Positions 43,001 to 52,050 of a stretch of DNA of 64,000 nt are shown here, in pieces. Numbering within the stretch: the first letter of the stretch is position 1; each line of letters begins with the position of its first letter. The notes beneath the pieces were generated by a model. It had not been told where the DNA came from. It worked only from the letters and a program-made list of their open reading frames with translations, and made no database searches. The translations under genes were made by a program, and so were the position numbers. This stretch comes from CAWHPS01 sp963831235 (GTDB lineage Bacteria > Fibrobacterota > OXYB2-FULL-49-7 > JAEUSG01), in assembly GCA_963831235.1 (NCBI GenBank), contig CAWHPS010000038.1:49717-113716 (forward strand). The letters are read 5' to 3'.

Positions 43001-43897
43001 ATGAATAGAATAGTGATAATAGTTTTTGCTATAACAGTTATTGGTCAGTGTCGGGATTTTTTCCCATCTGAAAATGGTAATTGGTGGATATATAAGATAG
43101 TTGCCTATTCTGGATCTCCAGTTTATGATGTGTTTAATGGATATAAAATTATGAATAAATCTGCATGTAAAGGTGAAGAATGTCAAAACTATGATTCTTT
43201 GATGACGAGAAATTTATTTAGTGCTCATGATTTGACAAGGCTTGCAGAATTTATGGAAAGTAATTCCCCAACAGATACTGCTACCGCGGCAATAAAAGGC
43301 AATAAAATATGGCTTTACAAGACCGGCGAGTCCGTTTGTTATAGACCTAATTTAGGAGATTGGACAATTGACTGGAATTTATTTCCATTTTATCATATTT
43401 ATGATTCCTCTTATAATTTATCAGATAGTTGTGGAACCAAGTATAGTCTGGCTAATGATCTTAGCGACACAATTGAAAGCATTCCAAGTAGTGCAGAATG
43501 GTTTAAGGCTGTTACAAATATTGGCATGGTTAACAGTGGTTTCTATTGTAAAGATGTGAATTGCATCATTGGAAGGATTGAAAGAACTTTACTTCTGACA
43601 TCATTACTTGGTGATACACTTCCGACATTGATATTAGAGAAACGAATCGAATCTATGCCATCTATGTTTTCTATTCACCCGAATCCTTGTTATGGAAATG
43701 TTTTTATAACATCACCATTTGCCAGTTTTCAAGTATTTGTTTATGATGTTTCAGGCAAAATGGTGTTTAGCTCAAAGAACATAGGAAAAATCAGGGCTGT
43801 TTCATGGGACACGATAAAGATGGCTCAAGGAATATATTTAGTTAAGGTCGTTAATGAGAAAGCCACTTATTTGTCAAAGATATTTGTTATAAAATAA
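43001..43897 (+). CDS. Exported protein with type IX-like sorting domain
   Basis: The 298-residue protein has a signal peptide (cut near VIGQC), a globular middle with several aromatic residues and six or more cysteines (GEECQNY, ICKDVNC-like positions), and a C-terminal sorting domain (HPNPCYGNVFITS, FQVFVYDVSGKMVFSS, AQGIYLVKVVNEK). I do not recognise the middle domain. Separated from neighbours by gaps of 312 and 278 bases, it appears to be a single-gene unit. Confidence 0.68.
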   Translation: MNRIVIIVFAITVIGQCRDFFPSENGNWWIYKIVAYSGSPVYDVFNGYKIMNKSACKGEECQNYDSLMTRNLFSAHDLTRLAEFMESNSPTDTATAAIKGNKIWLYKTGESVCYRPNLGDWTIDWNLFPFYHIYDSSYNLSDSCGTKYSLANDLSDTIESIPSSAEWFKAVTNIGMVNSGFYCKDVNCIIGRIERTLLLTSLLGDTLPTLILEKRIESMPSMFSIHPNPCYGNVFITSPFASFQVFVYDVSGKMVFSSKNIGKIRAVSWDTIKMAQGIYLVKVVNEKATYLSKIFVIK

Positions 43898-44175
43898 CGT
43901 ATTGTCAATTTATCGATTTGTCAAATTTGAATTCTCTGCCGGAAGGTAACGAAAGAGCGCAGTTTTGCAGAGTGGCGTGAAATGCGGTGTCGCCTTATGT
44001 GGAGGTGTTTACAATTGTAAACAATGGTTCGGTTCGCGAAAGGAAAAAGGCAGAAAAACAGCCGCCCATCCATGGGCGGCAAGAAATCATGCCCAAGGAA
44101 CAATTTAAATAAGAACAAACTCGGTTCCAAATATTGTATTAAGTTGACAATAATTTTATTAAAAGAGGAGTCCTT

Positions 44176-45237
44176 GTGAAAACAACCCTATCAATTTTAT
44201 TGCTTTGCTTATTTGCGTTTTCTCAAACCATTATACCCGACAGCAATTATACAGGAAAGAAATGGCTACTTTTCGGATGGTATAAAGCTCAATACCAACC
44301 AGTTGATGCATATTGTTCTAGCATGTATTTTGACAGCAATTGGTATGTGACAGAACCTATTTACCATATGCTATCCACTCCTGATTTGACATTTTGGCCA
44401 CCAATTGATTCTTGTAATTATAATGGCTATGCAAATTGGTTTTTTTCTCTGAGCGGACTAGAAAACAAGAAAATATTCTTGGAAGGTAAGTACGACAGTG
44501 TATGCGGTTCACATAGGTTTGGGTTTCAAACCATTTCAATAGATTCTATTTATCAAGATTCGTCAACCTTATTGCGCCTTTTAGACACATTAAATACTGG
44601 AGAGTATACACAATGCTTAAGCGCACATATTTTTGTTTCCGGTAGATTAACTGGTACATATTATCAGATTCCAAGTAAAGATACTATCCATTTTGATTCG
44701 ATTATTACTGGACTAGAAACCAATAAACTACTCGCCTGCTTAAACCGTAATGGATATTGGGACATGGAATCCTTTGTTGCAAATCCAGAATGGAATAGCC
44801 CTGCCTTTCCCAGACATTCAAATCTTTACTGCAAAGGAAAATCTTGCGATTTATTACTGACTGGGGATAGCAGTAGTTTTGAAGCTGAAAAGATGCTGAA
44901 TCAATTAGTCACTCTTCTTACTGTAGCTATGACAAAGGTCTCTATAGAACGAATCTCATCTTTTTCGCCCTGTTTTAAGCTTACTACGGTTCCAAACCCC
45001 AGCAATGGGCATATTCGAATAAAGTTATCGCTTCCAGGAAACGATAACGCTCTTTTAAGCATTCTTGACATTCGTGGAAGGGTTATCAAGAAATTATGGC
45101 AAGGCAAAGGAAGTATTAACCTATCTTGGCAGCTGGACGATGAGCATGGTAGTATTGTCTCACCAGGCTTATATCTTTGTCAGCTTAGACTGGGAAGCAT
45201 ATCACATGAAACAAAAATAGTTCTTCTAAATCGTTAA
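44176..45237 (+). CDS. Exported protein with type IX-like sorting domain
   Basis: The 353-residue protein has a signal peptide (cut near LFAFSQT), an unrecognised middle domain with cysteines, and a C-terminal sorting domain (PNPSNGHIRIKLSLPG, SILDIRGRVIKKL, SPGLYLCQLRLG). AGAGGAG precedes GTG/ATG near 44176. The middle shares no clear domain with the 43001 protein, though composition and size are similar. Palindromes (GCCGCCCATCCATGGGCGGC at about 44060) lie upstream. Confidence 0.68.
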   Translation: MKTTLSILLLCLFAFSQTIIPDSNYTGKKWLLFGWYKAQYQPVDAYCSSMYFDSNWYVTEPIYHMLSTPDLTFWPPIDSCNYNGYANWFFSLSGLENKKIFLEGKYDSVCGSHRFGFQTISIDSIYQDSSTLLRLLDTLNTGEYTQCLSAHIFVSGRLTGTYYQIPSKDTIHFDSIITGLETNKLLACLNRNGYWDMESFVANPEWNSPAFPRHSNLYCKGKSCDLLLTGDSSSFEAEKMLNQLVTLLTVAMTKVSIERISSFSPCFKLTTVPNPSNGHIRIKLSLPGNDNALLSILDIRGRVIKKLWQGKGSINLSWQLDDEHGSIVSPGLYLCQLRLGSISHETKIVLLNR

Positions 45238-45511
45238 TTAAAATGAGGCGCCTTAGAAAAGAGCTCTTGGCCATCCATGGGCTCGTCGCAAAGAAAAGGC
45301 GGCTTCGAAGGAAAAAAGGACATTGCCGGAGAGCCGCATGTTTGCAATTAGTTTCGGTGTGGGCCCACCTTACGGGTTGGTATTAAACGCGCGCAAAGAT
45401 GGCAAAAAATATATTAGATTATTGATTTTGTTGCGTTTGATTTGAAAGCTCACTGGAAGCTGCAGCCAGCACAACACAACCCGACGTTATAAATTAAATC
45501 CTGTAAATAAA

Positions 45512-47077
45512 TTAGTTTTTTAAGACTAGTTTTGATAAATATGTTCTTGAAAGGAAATTCCGAGCGATAAATTTAATTATTTTAAAAAATACTATCTCTA
45601 TTTGGAAATTAAATAATCCTAATGAAAATCTTGTTTGAGACAGCCAGGCAATTGGTAAGAAAAGCTTAAGGTACCCTTTTGAGAACAATCCTTTTTTATA
45701 AGCAGTTGTAATTCTTCCATAGAACCTTATGCCTTGAATTATCGTTGGGTTTTGTATCCAAGGCAGGTAGCTTAAATCTAGAAAACCGGAGCTAAGTTTA
45801 TATTTTGTCCAATCTCTTATAGTCTTTGGTTCTATAAAACCGGCTTTCAACGCGCTTTGATATAATGTTCCCCCAGGCAGTGGGCGATATATTCCAGGAG
45901 CGTAAACCGTATTCTCTTTGTCAATTTGGTGAAGTTTGTTTATAAGTTTAATTGTTTTTAGTATAGAAGATGTTGATTCTCCTGGTATCCCCATCATAAA
46001 AGTTCCATTAGGAAGGATTCCATGGGCACAACATTTTCTAACAGCATTTTCAATTTGTTCTGTTGTTATTCCTTTATTATATATTTTGAGAACATTATCG
46101 TCACCGGATTCCATACCCATATGTAAAGCATAGCATCCGCTTTGTTTTAATTTAACTAACATTTCATCATTTATTAACTTATCAGAAAAGTTATCAACGC
46201 GAACATTAGCAGACCATTGAATATGAAGATTTAAATCGATGATTCCATTCATAATAATTTTGAAACGATGTATATTACCGAAAAAATAATCATCAATAAA
46301 CCATATATAATTAAGATCATAAGACTTGACGACATGATCAATTATGTTTAAGACTCTTTCAGGTGGGATTGCCCTCCATTTTCTGGTATTAAGATGGGGA
46401 ACCGTACAGAATGCGCATTTGTATGGACATCCACGACTGGTAAGGATTCCAAGTCCCCTTACGGTTTTTCCATTTAGAAGCATTATTTTAACAAGTTTTT
46501 CTACTGTAAGGAGGTCATAATTAATATCAGGCATTTCATTGACATCTATGGGGCTTGTATGATTCTCAGTGTTAATTATTCTATCATTTTCTTTGTAAAG
46601 CAACCCATCTGTAAGCTTAATTGGTTTTGAGTTTGTTTTTAAAAGATTTAAAAGATATTCAATAACTTTTTCACCTTCCCCAGCAATTACATAATCAATA
46701 TTATTATCTCTAATCGTTTGGATGGGATATAATGTAGGATGTGTGCCACCCCAAATAATGGGTAATTCGGGTTGGATATCCTTAATAAAATCAGTTAATT
46801 CAAGTGCATGAGATAATTGTCCGGTCATTACGGAAAAACCAACGGCAAAATAGTTGTTGATTTTATTTAAAATTGAAGATTTTATATCTTTTTTATTAAA
46901 TAGACGGCAATCTAATAAGTCAATTTCAAACCCTTTATATTTTAAATAACTTCCAATAGCAGCAATTCCTAAAGGAATGGATTTATCTCCTACTTCCAGG
47001 ATGTCCCCTTCTCTAATGTCTGCTTCGGTATTATCAGGATATGAAGATGGGTGGATAAGTAAAAATGTGTTTTCCAT
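45512..47077 (-). CDS. B12-binding radical SAM protein
   Basis: The 521-residue protein has an N-terminal cobalamin-binding Rossmann region (about 1-160) and a radical SAM domain with C217-x3-C221-x2-C224 in RGCPYKCAFC. The later part includes GMESGDDNVLKIYNKG and NGTFMMGIPGE. Such enzymes methylate or rearrange unreactive carbons. Next to a methyltransferase and a heptosyltransferase, a role in modifying a glycan or its lipid carrier is plausible but unproven. It is the last of three co-directional genes; its start directly follows the stop of the methyltransferase. Confidence 0.85.
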   Translation of the reverse strand: MENTFLLIHPSSYPDNTEADIREGDILEVGDKSIPLGIAAIGSYLKYKGFEIDLLDCRLFNKKDIKSSILNKINNYFAVGFSVMTGQLSHALELTDFIKDIQPELPIIWGGTHPTLYPIQTIRDNNIDYVIAGEGEKVIEYLLNLLKTNSKPIKLTDGLLYKENDRIINTENHTSPIDVNEMPDINYDLLTVEKLVKIMLLNGKTVRGLGILTSRGCPYKCAFCTVPHLNTRKWRAIPPERVLNIIDHVVKSYDLNYIWFIDDYFFGNIHRFKIIMNGIIDLNLHIQWSANVRVDNFSDKLINDEMLVKLKQSGCYALHMGMESGDDNVLKIYNKGITTEQIENAVRKCCAHGILPNGTFMMGIPGESTSSILKTIKLINKLHQIDKENTVYAPGIYRPLPGGTLYQSALKAGFIEPKTIRDWTKYKLSSGFLDLSYLPWIQNPTIIQGIRFYGRITTAYKKGLFSKGYLKLFLPIAWLSQTRFSLGLFNFQIEIVFFKIIKFIARNFLSRTYLSKLVLKN

Positions 47078-47773
47078 TTATTTTAGCTTTTCTGCAATAA
47101 TTATACTATTACCATGAAACATTACTTTCGCCTTCATTATCTTGAATGATTTTGGGAAAAAGTAATACAAGGTACCTGCTAAGTTTGAGATAAAAGAATT
47201 TATGACACTGCCTAATATGCCATGAATAAAACCAAATGAAATTTCATTACAAATAATATTAAAATTAAAATCCTTAAGTAATTGAGATATGTTGTTTAAA
47301 GTAAGCGGTAAATTATGTGTATAATCACCATCGTAGAAGTCATTTTTCCAATATCGAATATCCGGAAATATGAGAATTATTTTGCCATTGGATTTTAATA
47401 TTTTAAAGGATTCTTGGATTAGGTCTTGAAGTTGTTTATTGTTTTCAAGGTGCTCAATTACATTTACTGCTATTATTGCATCTAATGAATTTATAGGAAG
47501 ATCCAATGGAGGAATAACTTTTTCAATTACATTCACACCAGTATTACGTAAGGTCGCTGCTAAAATTGGTTGAGGCTCAATACATGAGTATTTAAATCCC
47601 GATTCCATTAGTAGTTTCGCTAAAAAACCTGTTCCAGGCCCAATTTCTAGAATGTTACTGTTTTTTGAGATAAAATTATTAATAATTAGTGATATTTTAT
47701 TATTAAATCTACTAGAGACAAATGAACCTAATTTGGAAGTTTTTTTTGTTGCAAAGAATGTGTATTTTGCCAT
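47078..47773 (-). CDS. Class I SAM-dependent methyltransferase
   Basis: The 231-residue protein has the SAM motif ILEIGPGTGFLAKLL followed by CIEPQP, then a central VNVIEHLENNKQL and a final hydrophobic C-terminal part that may touch the membrane. It is the middle gene of a minus-strand trio, after the GT9 gene (30 bases) and directly before the radical SAM gene. Function is likely sugar or lipid-linked methylation; the substrate is not visible. Confidence 0.78.
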   Translation of the reverse strand: MAKYTFFATKKTSKLGSFVSSRFNNKISLIINNFISKNSNILEIGPGTGFLAKLLMESGFKYSCIEPQPILAATLRNTGVNVIEKVIPPLDLPINSLDAIIAVNVIEHLENNKQLQDLIQESFKILKSNGKIILIFPDIRYWKNDFYDGDYTHNLPLTLNNISQLLKDFNFNIICNEISFGFIHGILGSVINSFISNLAGTLYYFFPKSFKIMKAKVMFHGNSIIIAEKLK

Positions 47774-47803
47774 AAAAAATGATTTCTTTCGAACTTAGTA
47801 TTT

Positions 47804-48955
47804 TTAAGTTTCCGTTAAAACTTTATTCACTTCTTCAAACACTTGCTCAACTGTTATTTTTTCCATACACTCCATCCTGCATGCATTTGGTACACATATT
47901 CCACACTCATTCTTGGAAACTATAGCCAATCCTCCCCTATTCCATGGGCACCACCTTTTAACATGATGACGAACATAATGACTTCCATATATTGCAATTA
48001 CTGGGGTACCAACAGCATTAGCAAGATGCATTGTACCGGTGCTGTTCCCTATGAACAATCTTGAATGAGCAAATAACACCATAAGATCCTGTAATGAAAA
48101 TTGACCTGTCATGTTTACAATAGGACTCTTAAGTGATGAAATAAAATCATTGGCTTCAACTTTTTCATTTATGCCACCTATAAGGATCATAGTATGTGTA
48201 CCTAAAGATACTAATTTATCCGATAATGCCAGATAACTTTTCATAGGCCAGCGCATTTTAGGGTCTCTGGAAAAAGGGTGAAGAATTATAAGCTCTTTAC
48301 CAGTCTGATGCTGTTGCTTGAGAAAAGCGGTAACAAGGTTCGACGGTTCTTTAGGAATAGGCACAAATAATGGCCGCCAAGGTGCAGAAATTCTTAATAA
48401 TGATACTAAATCAAGGCAGGCCTGCGCTTCATGGAGAAGTTTTGAGGCCCTCTTATCATTATGGTGATGAGTAAGGAGAAATCCTCCACCATCTCTATTT
48501 GTACCAAGCCTATAAGGGATTCCGGCATTAAAAGCAATGCGCTTTTCAGATATATGAGGAAAGAAAATTACTGCTAAGTCATATTTATTATCTCGAAGTA
48601 AACTATTTAGTTTTGACTGTGAGTACTGATCCTTCTCAATAATTTGGTTAAACCTGGAGTTTTGTTCAACTATTGGTTTTGTGTATGATGTAACTAGAAT
48701 ATCAATCTTTGCCCAAGTGAAATAATCAAGCAATGTTTCTATGGCAGGGGTTGTAAGTATGAGATCTCCTAGCCTGTCAGTTCGTAGTATAAGAATATTC
48801 TTTATTTTGTCCAAATCAATAGGTTGCTCTAAAAATATCACAGATGAATGTCCAACAAGCCGCAATATCTGGATAACAGGTGAGCAAATATAAAAACGAA
48901 CTTTAAAAAGCAGCTCTCTGAAATAATAAGCAATGATGTATAATAATTTCATCAT
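47804..48955 (-). CDS. Heptosyltransferase-like glycosyltransferase, family GT9
   Basis: The 383-residue GT9 protein has KNILILRTDRLGDLILTTPAIE near the N-terminus, LIILHPFSRDPKMRWP in the middle, and FIGNSTGTMHLANAVGTPVIAIYG (donor-site signature) toward the end. A Cys-rich C-terminal segment follows (CGICVPNACRMEC). I start at ATG 48955, since upstream TTG starts lack a ribosome site. It differs enough from the 2455 protein to be a separate activity. With the methyltransferase and radical SAM genes it forms a probable surface-glycan operon. Confidence 0.82.
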   Translation of the reverse strand: MMKLLYIIAYYFRELLFKVRFYICSPVIQILRLVGHSSVIFLEQPIDLDKIKNILILRTDRLGDLILTTPAIETLLDYFTWAKIDILVTSYTKPIVEQNSRFNQIIEKDQYSQSKLNSLLRDNKYDLAVIFFPHISEKRIAFNAGIPYRLGTNRDGGGFLLTHHHNDKRASKLLHEAQACLDLVSLLRISAPWRPLFVPIPKEPSNLVTAFLKQQHQTGKELIILHPFSRDPKMRWPMKSYLALSDKLVSLGTHTMILIGGINEKVEANDFISSLKSPIVNMTGQFSLQDLMVLFAHSRLFIGNSTGTMHLANAVGTPVIAIYGSHYVRHHVKRWCPWNRGGLAIVSKNECGICVPNACRMECMEKITVEQVFEEVNKVLTET

Positions 48956-49404
48956 AAATAATCTATATAATTTTTCAGTCAATAAGAAGTAATGGATTTT
49001 AGCTCTGGTTCTAAAGTGAACAATCTTTTAAATAAAATAGGCCTTATAAATAATATAAATCAAGAAAAAAGGCTCAATTTCGTAGAAGATATTTTCTTTT
49101 CATGTTAAATGCCCTGTAGAAAAATAAAGAATTTTCTTATTTGAAACCAAATGATCATCAAGAATCAAAACGCGAAAAACGCGTAATACGGGTAAACAGT
49201 GTAAAACGCTTTAAGGCTGAAAAATTTATTAAAAAAAGATGGATGATAATAAATATTGAAGGGTCAGATTCTTACTGTAAGAAAATAAATTTCATAGTTT
49301 ATAATTATTCAATAAAAAGGAGGTTGGTGCAAAATACAGAAATGTTTTTGGAGAAAAGAATTTGCAAAATGAATCTGAAAACTTAAAACTCAAAAGGAGA
49401 CAAA
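48956..49404. other. Gene-free gap of 449 bases
   Basis: This AT-rich stretch separates the minus-strand glycan trio from the LamG protein. A short ORF at 49141-49386 has a TTG-type start, no ribosome site and odd lysine-rich content, so I do not call it. Promoters for both directions must lie here, but none is convincing. Confidence 0.5.
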
Positions 49405-51078
49405 ATGGTATTTGGTAAATTAATACAAACATTAATGATAATAGTTGTTATTTTCGTATCTACATCAACATTTTCTCAAGGATTGGTTGCTAATTACAAA
49501 TTTGAGGAACTATCAGGGAATATTCTCCATGATGAAACAGAATTTAGAAATGACGGAGTTATTACTGGAATTATGGAGCATGACAAAGGAATATGCGGTT
49601 ATGATAATGCTTATAAATTCAATGGTATAGGGAATCAATATGTCACTGTTCATAGTTCAACATCGCTTAAAGTGATGAATAATATAACCTTTAATGCATG
49701 GATTAAATTTAATTCATTAAAAGGTAAAGCTCAAACTTTTATTGAGAAAGGAAAACAATATATTGGGTTTGAATATAATTTTGGTCTAACCTCATCAAAT
49801 AAACTTCATTTTTGCTTTTATAATCCTGTGGCTGGTTTTTGGAGAGATTTTATTGATAATAGTGACTGGGTTCCTATGGTTGGTGATTGGAATATGGTTA
49901 CAATACAAGTTGATAAGCCCAATAAGAAAGTCAGTTTTTATGTTAATGGCGTTCCCAAAGGAATAATAGAAAATGCGAATTTAGATTATGTATCAACAGA
50001 TTATAATATGTATATAGGGAGGCACGACCCTTTAAATAGTAATCCGGACGCTTTAAATGGTGTTTTGGATGAATTATCCATCTTCCACAATCTACTCTCA
50101 GATAATGAAGTTACGGGACTTTATAATAATTTAGCTGCTTATTATAAATTTGATGAGACCTCCGGTACTATTGTTAATGATGCCTCGGGTCGAGTTAATA
50201 ACGGTACTATTGTAGGAACGATGGGTTACATTGGTGGGAAAATTAATGGAGCATATAAATTTGACGGAAGCGGGAAACAATATGTGACTGTAAATAATTC
50301 TGCATCATTAAAGTTCTCAAATAGCATGACTTTTAATACATGGGTAAAAATTGATGCTTTAAAGGGAACATATCAGGCATTTATTCAAAAAGGGAAGACT
50401 CCTTTCAATACTGACTATAATTTTGGTCTAACGAATCAGAATAAGCTTCGCTTCTGTTTTTATTCGAGTGCAAACCGATATTGGAGGGAATTCATTGATA
50501 GTAGTGCTTGGGTCCCAACAATTGGTGTTTGGAATATGGTTACAATTACAGTAAATAAATCTTCTAAATGCAATATGGTACGCTTTTTTGTTAATGGGGT
50601 ATGCAAAAGCTCAGTATATGGAGCTCTTGATTATTTATCCAGTGATTATAACATGTATATTGGCATAGGTGATCAAAACAATGGCATAACTCCTAGCGCT
50701 TTGAATGGTGCTTTAGATGAAGTGCGCCTTTACAATATTGTAATTTCAGATTACAAAATACAAGACCTTTACAAGGGGCTTTCAAAAAGATTTGAGGGGG
50801 ACACGCTCTTACGATCAGAAGAGACGGTTGCCACAGATTTAACTGTCTCTCCTAACCCGTGTAATCCTTCTACTCAGATCACATTACCAAATAGAATCGA
50901 TCCAAAAAATGCTCAAGTTCACATTATAAATATTCAGGGTAAAGAAGTGGCATCCTATTATAACCTTACTTCAAATAAAATTGTTTGGAATGCTAACAAG
51001 TGCCCAAGCGGAATGTATGTTGTGAAAATTATTGCAGATAATACGATTTTATCAAAGAAAGTTTCATTGATAAAATAA
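49405..51078 (+). CDS. Two-LamG surface protein with type IX-like sorting domain
   Basis: The 557-residue protein has a signal peptide (cut near TFSQG) and two tandem LamG domains (about 25-235 and 240-450; each with YKF(E/D)E.SG and FNTWVK-like strands, and GVLDELSIF / GALDEVRLY near the end). The C-terminal sorting domain follows (SPNPCNPSTQITLPN, VHIINIQGKEVASYY, CPSGMYVVKIIADN). AAGGAGA precedes the ATG. It resembles the 38333 protein in plan but is not a close copy. A clear terminator follows. Confidence 0.85.
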   Translation: MVFGKLIQTLMIIVVIFVSTSTFSQGLVANYKFEELSGNILHDETEFRNDGVITGIMEHDKGICGYDNAYKFNGIGNQYVTVHSSTSLKVMNNITFNAWIKFNSLKGKAQTFIEKGKQYIGFEYNFGLTSSNKLHFCFYNPVAGFWRDFIDNSDWVPMVGDWNMVTIQVDKPNKKVSFYVNGVPKGIIENANLDYVSTDYNMYIGRHDPLNSNPDALNGVLDELSIFHNLLSDNEVTGLYNNLAAYYKFDETSGTIVNDASGRVNNGTIVGTMGYIGGKINGAYKFDGSGKQYVTVNNSASLKFSNSMTFNTWVKIDALKGTYQAFIQKGKTPFNTDYNFGLTNQNKLRFCFYSSANRYWREFIDSSAWVPTIGVWNMVTITVNKSSKCNMVRFFVNGVCKSSVYGALDYLSSDYNMYIGIGDQNNGITPSALNGALDEVRLYNIVISDYKIQDLYKGLSKRFEGDTLLRSEETVATDLTVSPNPCNPSTQITLPNRIDPKNAQVHIINIQGKEVASYYNLTSNKIVWNANKCPSGMYVVKIIADNTILSKKVSLIK

Positions 51079-51102
51079 CATTCTTTGCACAATATCCTAT
51101 TT

Positions 51103-51135
51103 AATCCCCTGCGCTATTGGCAGGGGATTTTTATT
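51103..51135 (+). terminator. Intrinsic terminator after the LamG gene
   Basis: AATCCCCTGC and GCAGGGGATT form a 10-bp perfect stem with a 7-base loop, followed by TTTATT. It lies 25 bases after the stop and just before the mazEF promoter, so it insulates the two units. Confidence 0.85.
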
Positions 51136-51155
51136 CCGGTAAAAGATCAAAATCG

Positions 51156-51195
51156 TTGACTATCTTAAGCTATTTTGTTATACTATTGGTATAAC
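51156..51195 (+). promoter_or_regulatory. mazEF promoter with operator over the -10 box
   Basis: TTGACT (51156-51161) and TATACT (51179-51184) are separated by 17 bases, a near-consensus sigma-70 promoter. A palindrome, GTTATAC-N5-GTATAAC (51177-51195), overlaps the -10 box and ends 14 bases before the ATG of the antitoxin gene. It is the likely binding site for the MazE-type antitoxin or the MazEF complex in autorepression. Confidence 0.75.
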
Positions 51196-51209
51196 AAGGA
51201 GAGATTTTT

Positions 51210-51467
51210 ATGTCAACTGTGAAAACCGCAATTTCAATTGATCGCGATTTGTTTGAAGAGATCGAAAGAATCTCAAATGAAATTCATGTTCCACGCAGTA
51301 GGTTATTTTCGCAAGCTGTTGAAAACTTTGTTAAAGAAAAAGAAAATATTCTTCTATTAAAAAAGTTAAATGTTGTTTATGACAAGCAACCGACTTCTGA
51401 GGACACTGAGTTTCTCCGCGCTGCTAAAAAGAACCGTCATAAAATATTTAAAGGCTTATGGAAATAA
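51210..51467 (+). CDS. MazE-like antitoxin (ribbon-helix-helix type)
   Basis: The 85-residue protein has an N-terminal ribbon-helix-helix DNA-binding unit (KTAISIDRDLFEEIERISNEIHVPRSRLFSQAVENF), then a C-terminal charged tail that would block the toxin. AAGGAGAG precedes the ATG. It overlaps the toxin start by 10 bases, so both are co-translated. It probably represses its own promoter at the palindrome just upstream. Confidence 0.85.
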   Translation: MSTVKTAISIDRDLFEEIERISNEIHVPRSRLFSQAVENFVKEKENILLLKKLNVVYDKQPTSEDTEFLRAAKKNRHKIFKGLWK

Positions 51468-51811
51468 GACAAGGCGATGTTTTTTGGTATGACTTTGGAG
51501 AACCTCGAGTTTCCGAACCTGGTTACCGCCACCCGGTTGTAGTTGTACAAAACAATATTTTCAATAAAAGCCACATCCACACAACAGTAGTATGTGCAAT
51601 AACTTCAAATGTCAGTCTCGCTGCTGCTCCTGGTAATGTTTTTATCCGCAAAGGTGAGGCTAATCTTCCAAAATCCTGCGTAATAAACATCTCTCAAATT
51701 GAAACCATTAATAAAACTGAGCTTTCGGAAAAAATAGGCACATTATCAAAAGCTCGATTATTTGAAGTCATTTCCGGTCTTAAATTATTAACAGAACCTC
51801 GAGATATATAG
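51458..51811 (+). CDS. MazF/PemK-family mRNA interferase toxin
   Basis: The 117-residue toxin has the MazF core: RQGDVFWYDFGEPRVSEPGYRHPVVVVQN, then TTVVCAITSN, and the C-terminal CVINISQIETINKTEL (with the conserved Ser-Gln-x-x-T/Ile area). It would cut mRNA at short specific sites. Intact length and a well-formed antitoxin and operator suggest an active module, unlike the dead VapBC at 10 kb. Confidence 0.92.
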   Translation: MEIRQGDVFWYDFGEPRVSEPGYRHPVVVVQNNIFNKSHIHTTVVCAITSNVSLAAAPGNVFIRKGEANLPKSCVINISQIETINKTELSEKIGTLSKARLFEVISGLKLLTEPRDI

Positions 51812-51853
51812 CTGGTTACTGAACACATCAACCAATTCGCAGAAAATAACCTT

Positions 51854-51896
51854 TGCCATGATTCTTGGCATTTTTGTTGCCAACTTTCCTGGCAAC
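51854..51896 (+). terminator. Weak hairpins after mazF
   Basis: A 5-bp hairpin (TGCCA/TGGCA) followed by TTTTT, then a 7-bp hairpin (GTTGCCA/TGGCAAC) within 25 bases. Together they may end mazEF transcription, though the stems are short. Confidence 0.4.
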
Positions 51897-52050
51897 ACTG
51901 TCCTTTAAAAGACCCATTAAGCCTTTATAATCCTTTATAACATCCATTGTTTCATACTATTACAAGGCTTTTTACATAAACGGTACAACCCTTGCAGTTA
52001 TCATTGTGATGAGGAAAATGTCCTTTAACCCCAATTCCAAGGAGGCCTTT

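Noticed and set aside
42689..45511. Integron-like array (short genes separated by palindrome-bearing gaps)
   Set aside because: I looked for paired attC core sites (RYYYAAC/GTTRRRY) in the three gaps and could not find a consistent set; no integrase is visible.
49141..49386. 81-codon lysine-rich ORF before the LamG gene
   Set aside because: TTG-type start without ribosome site in AT-rich DNA; composition matches random AT-rich sequence.
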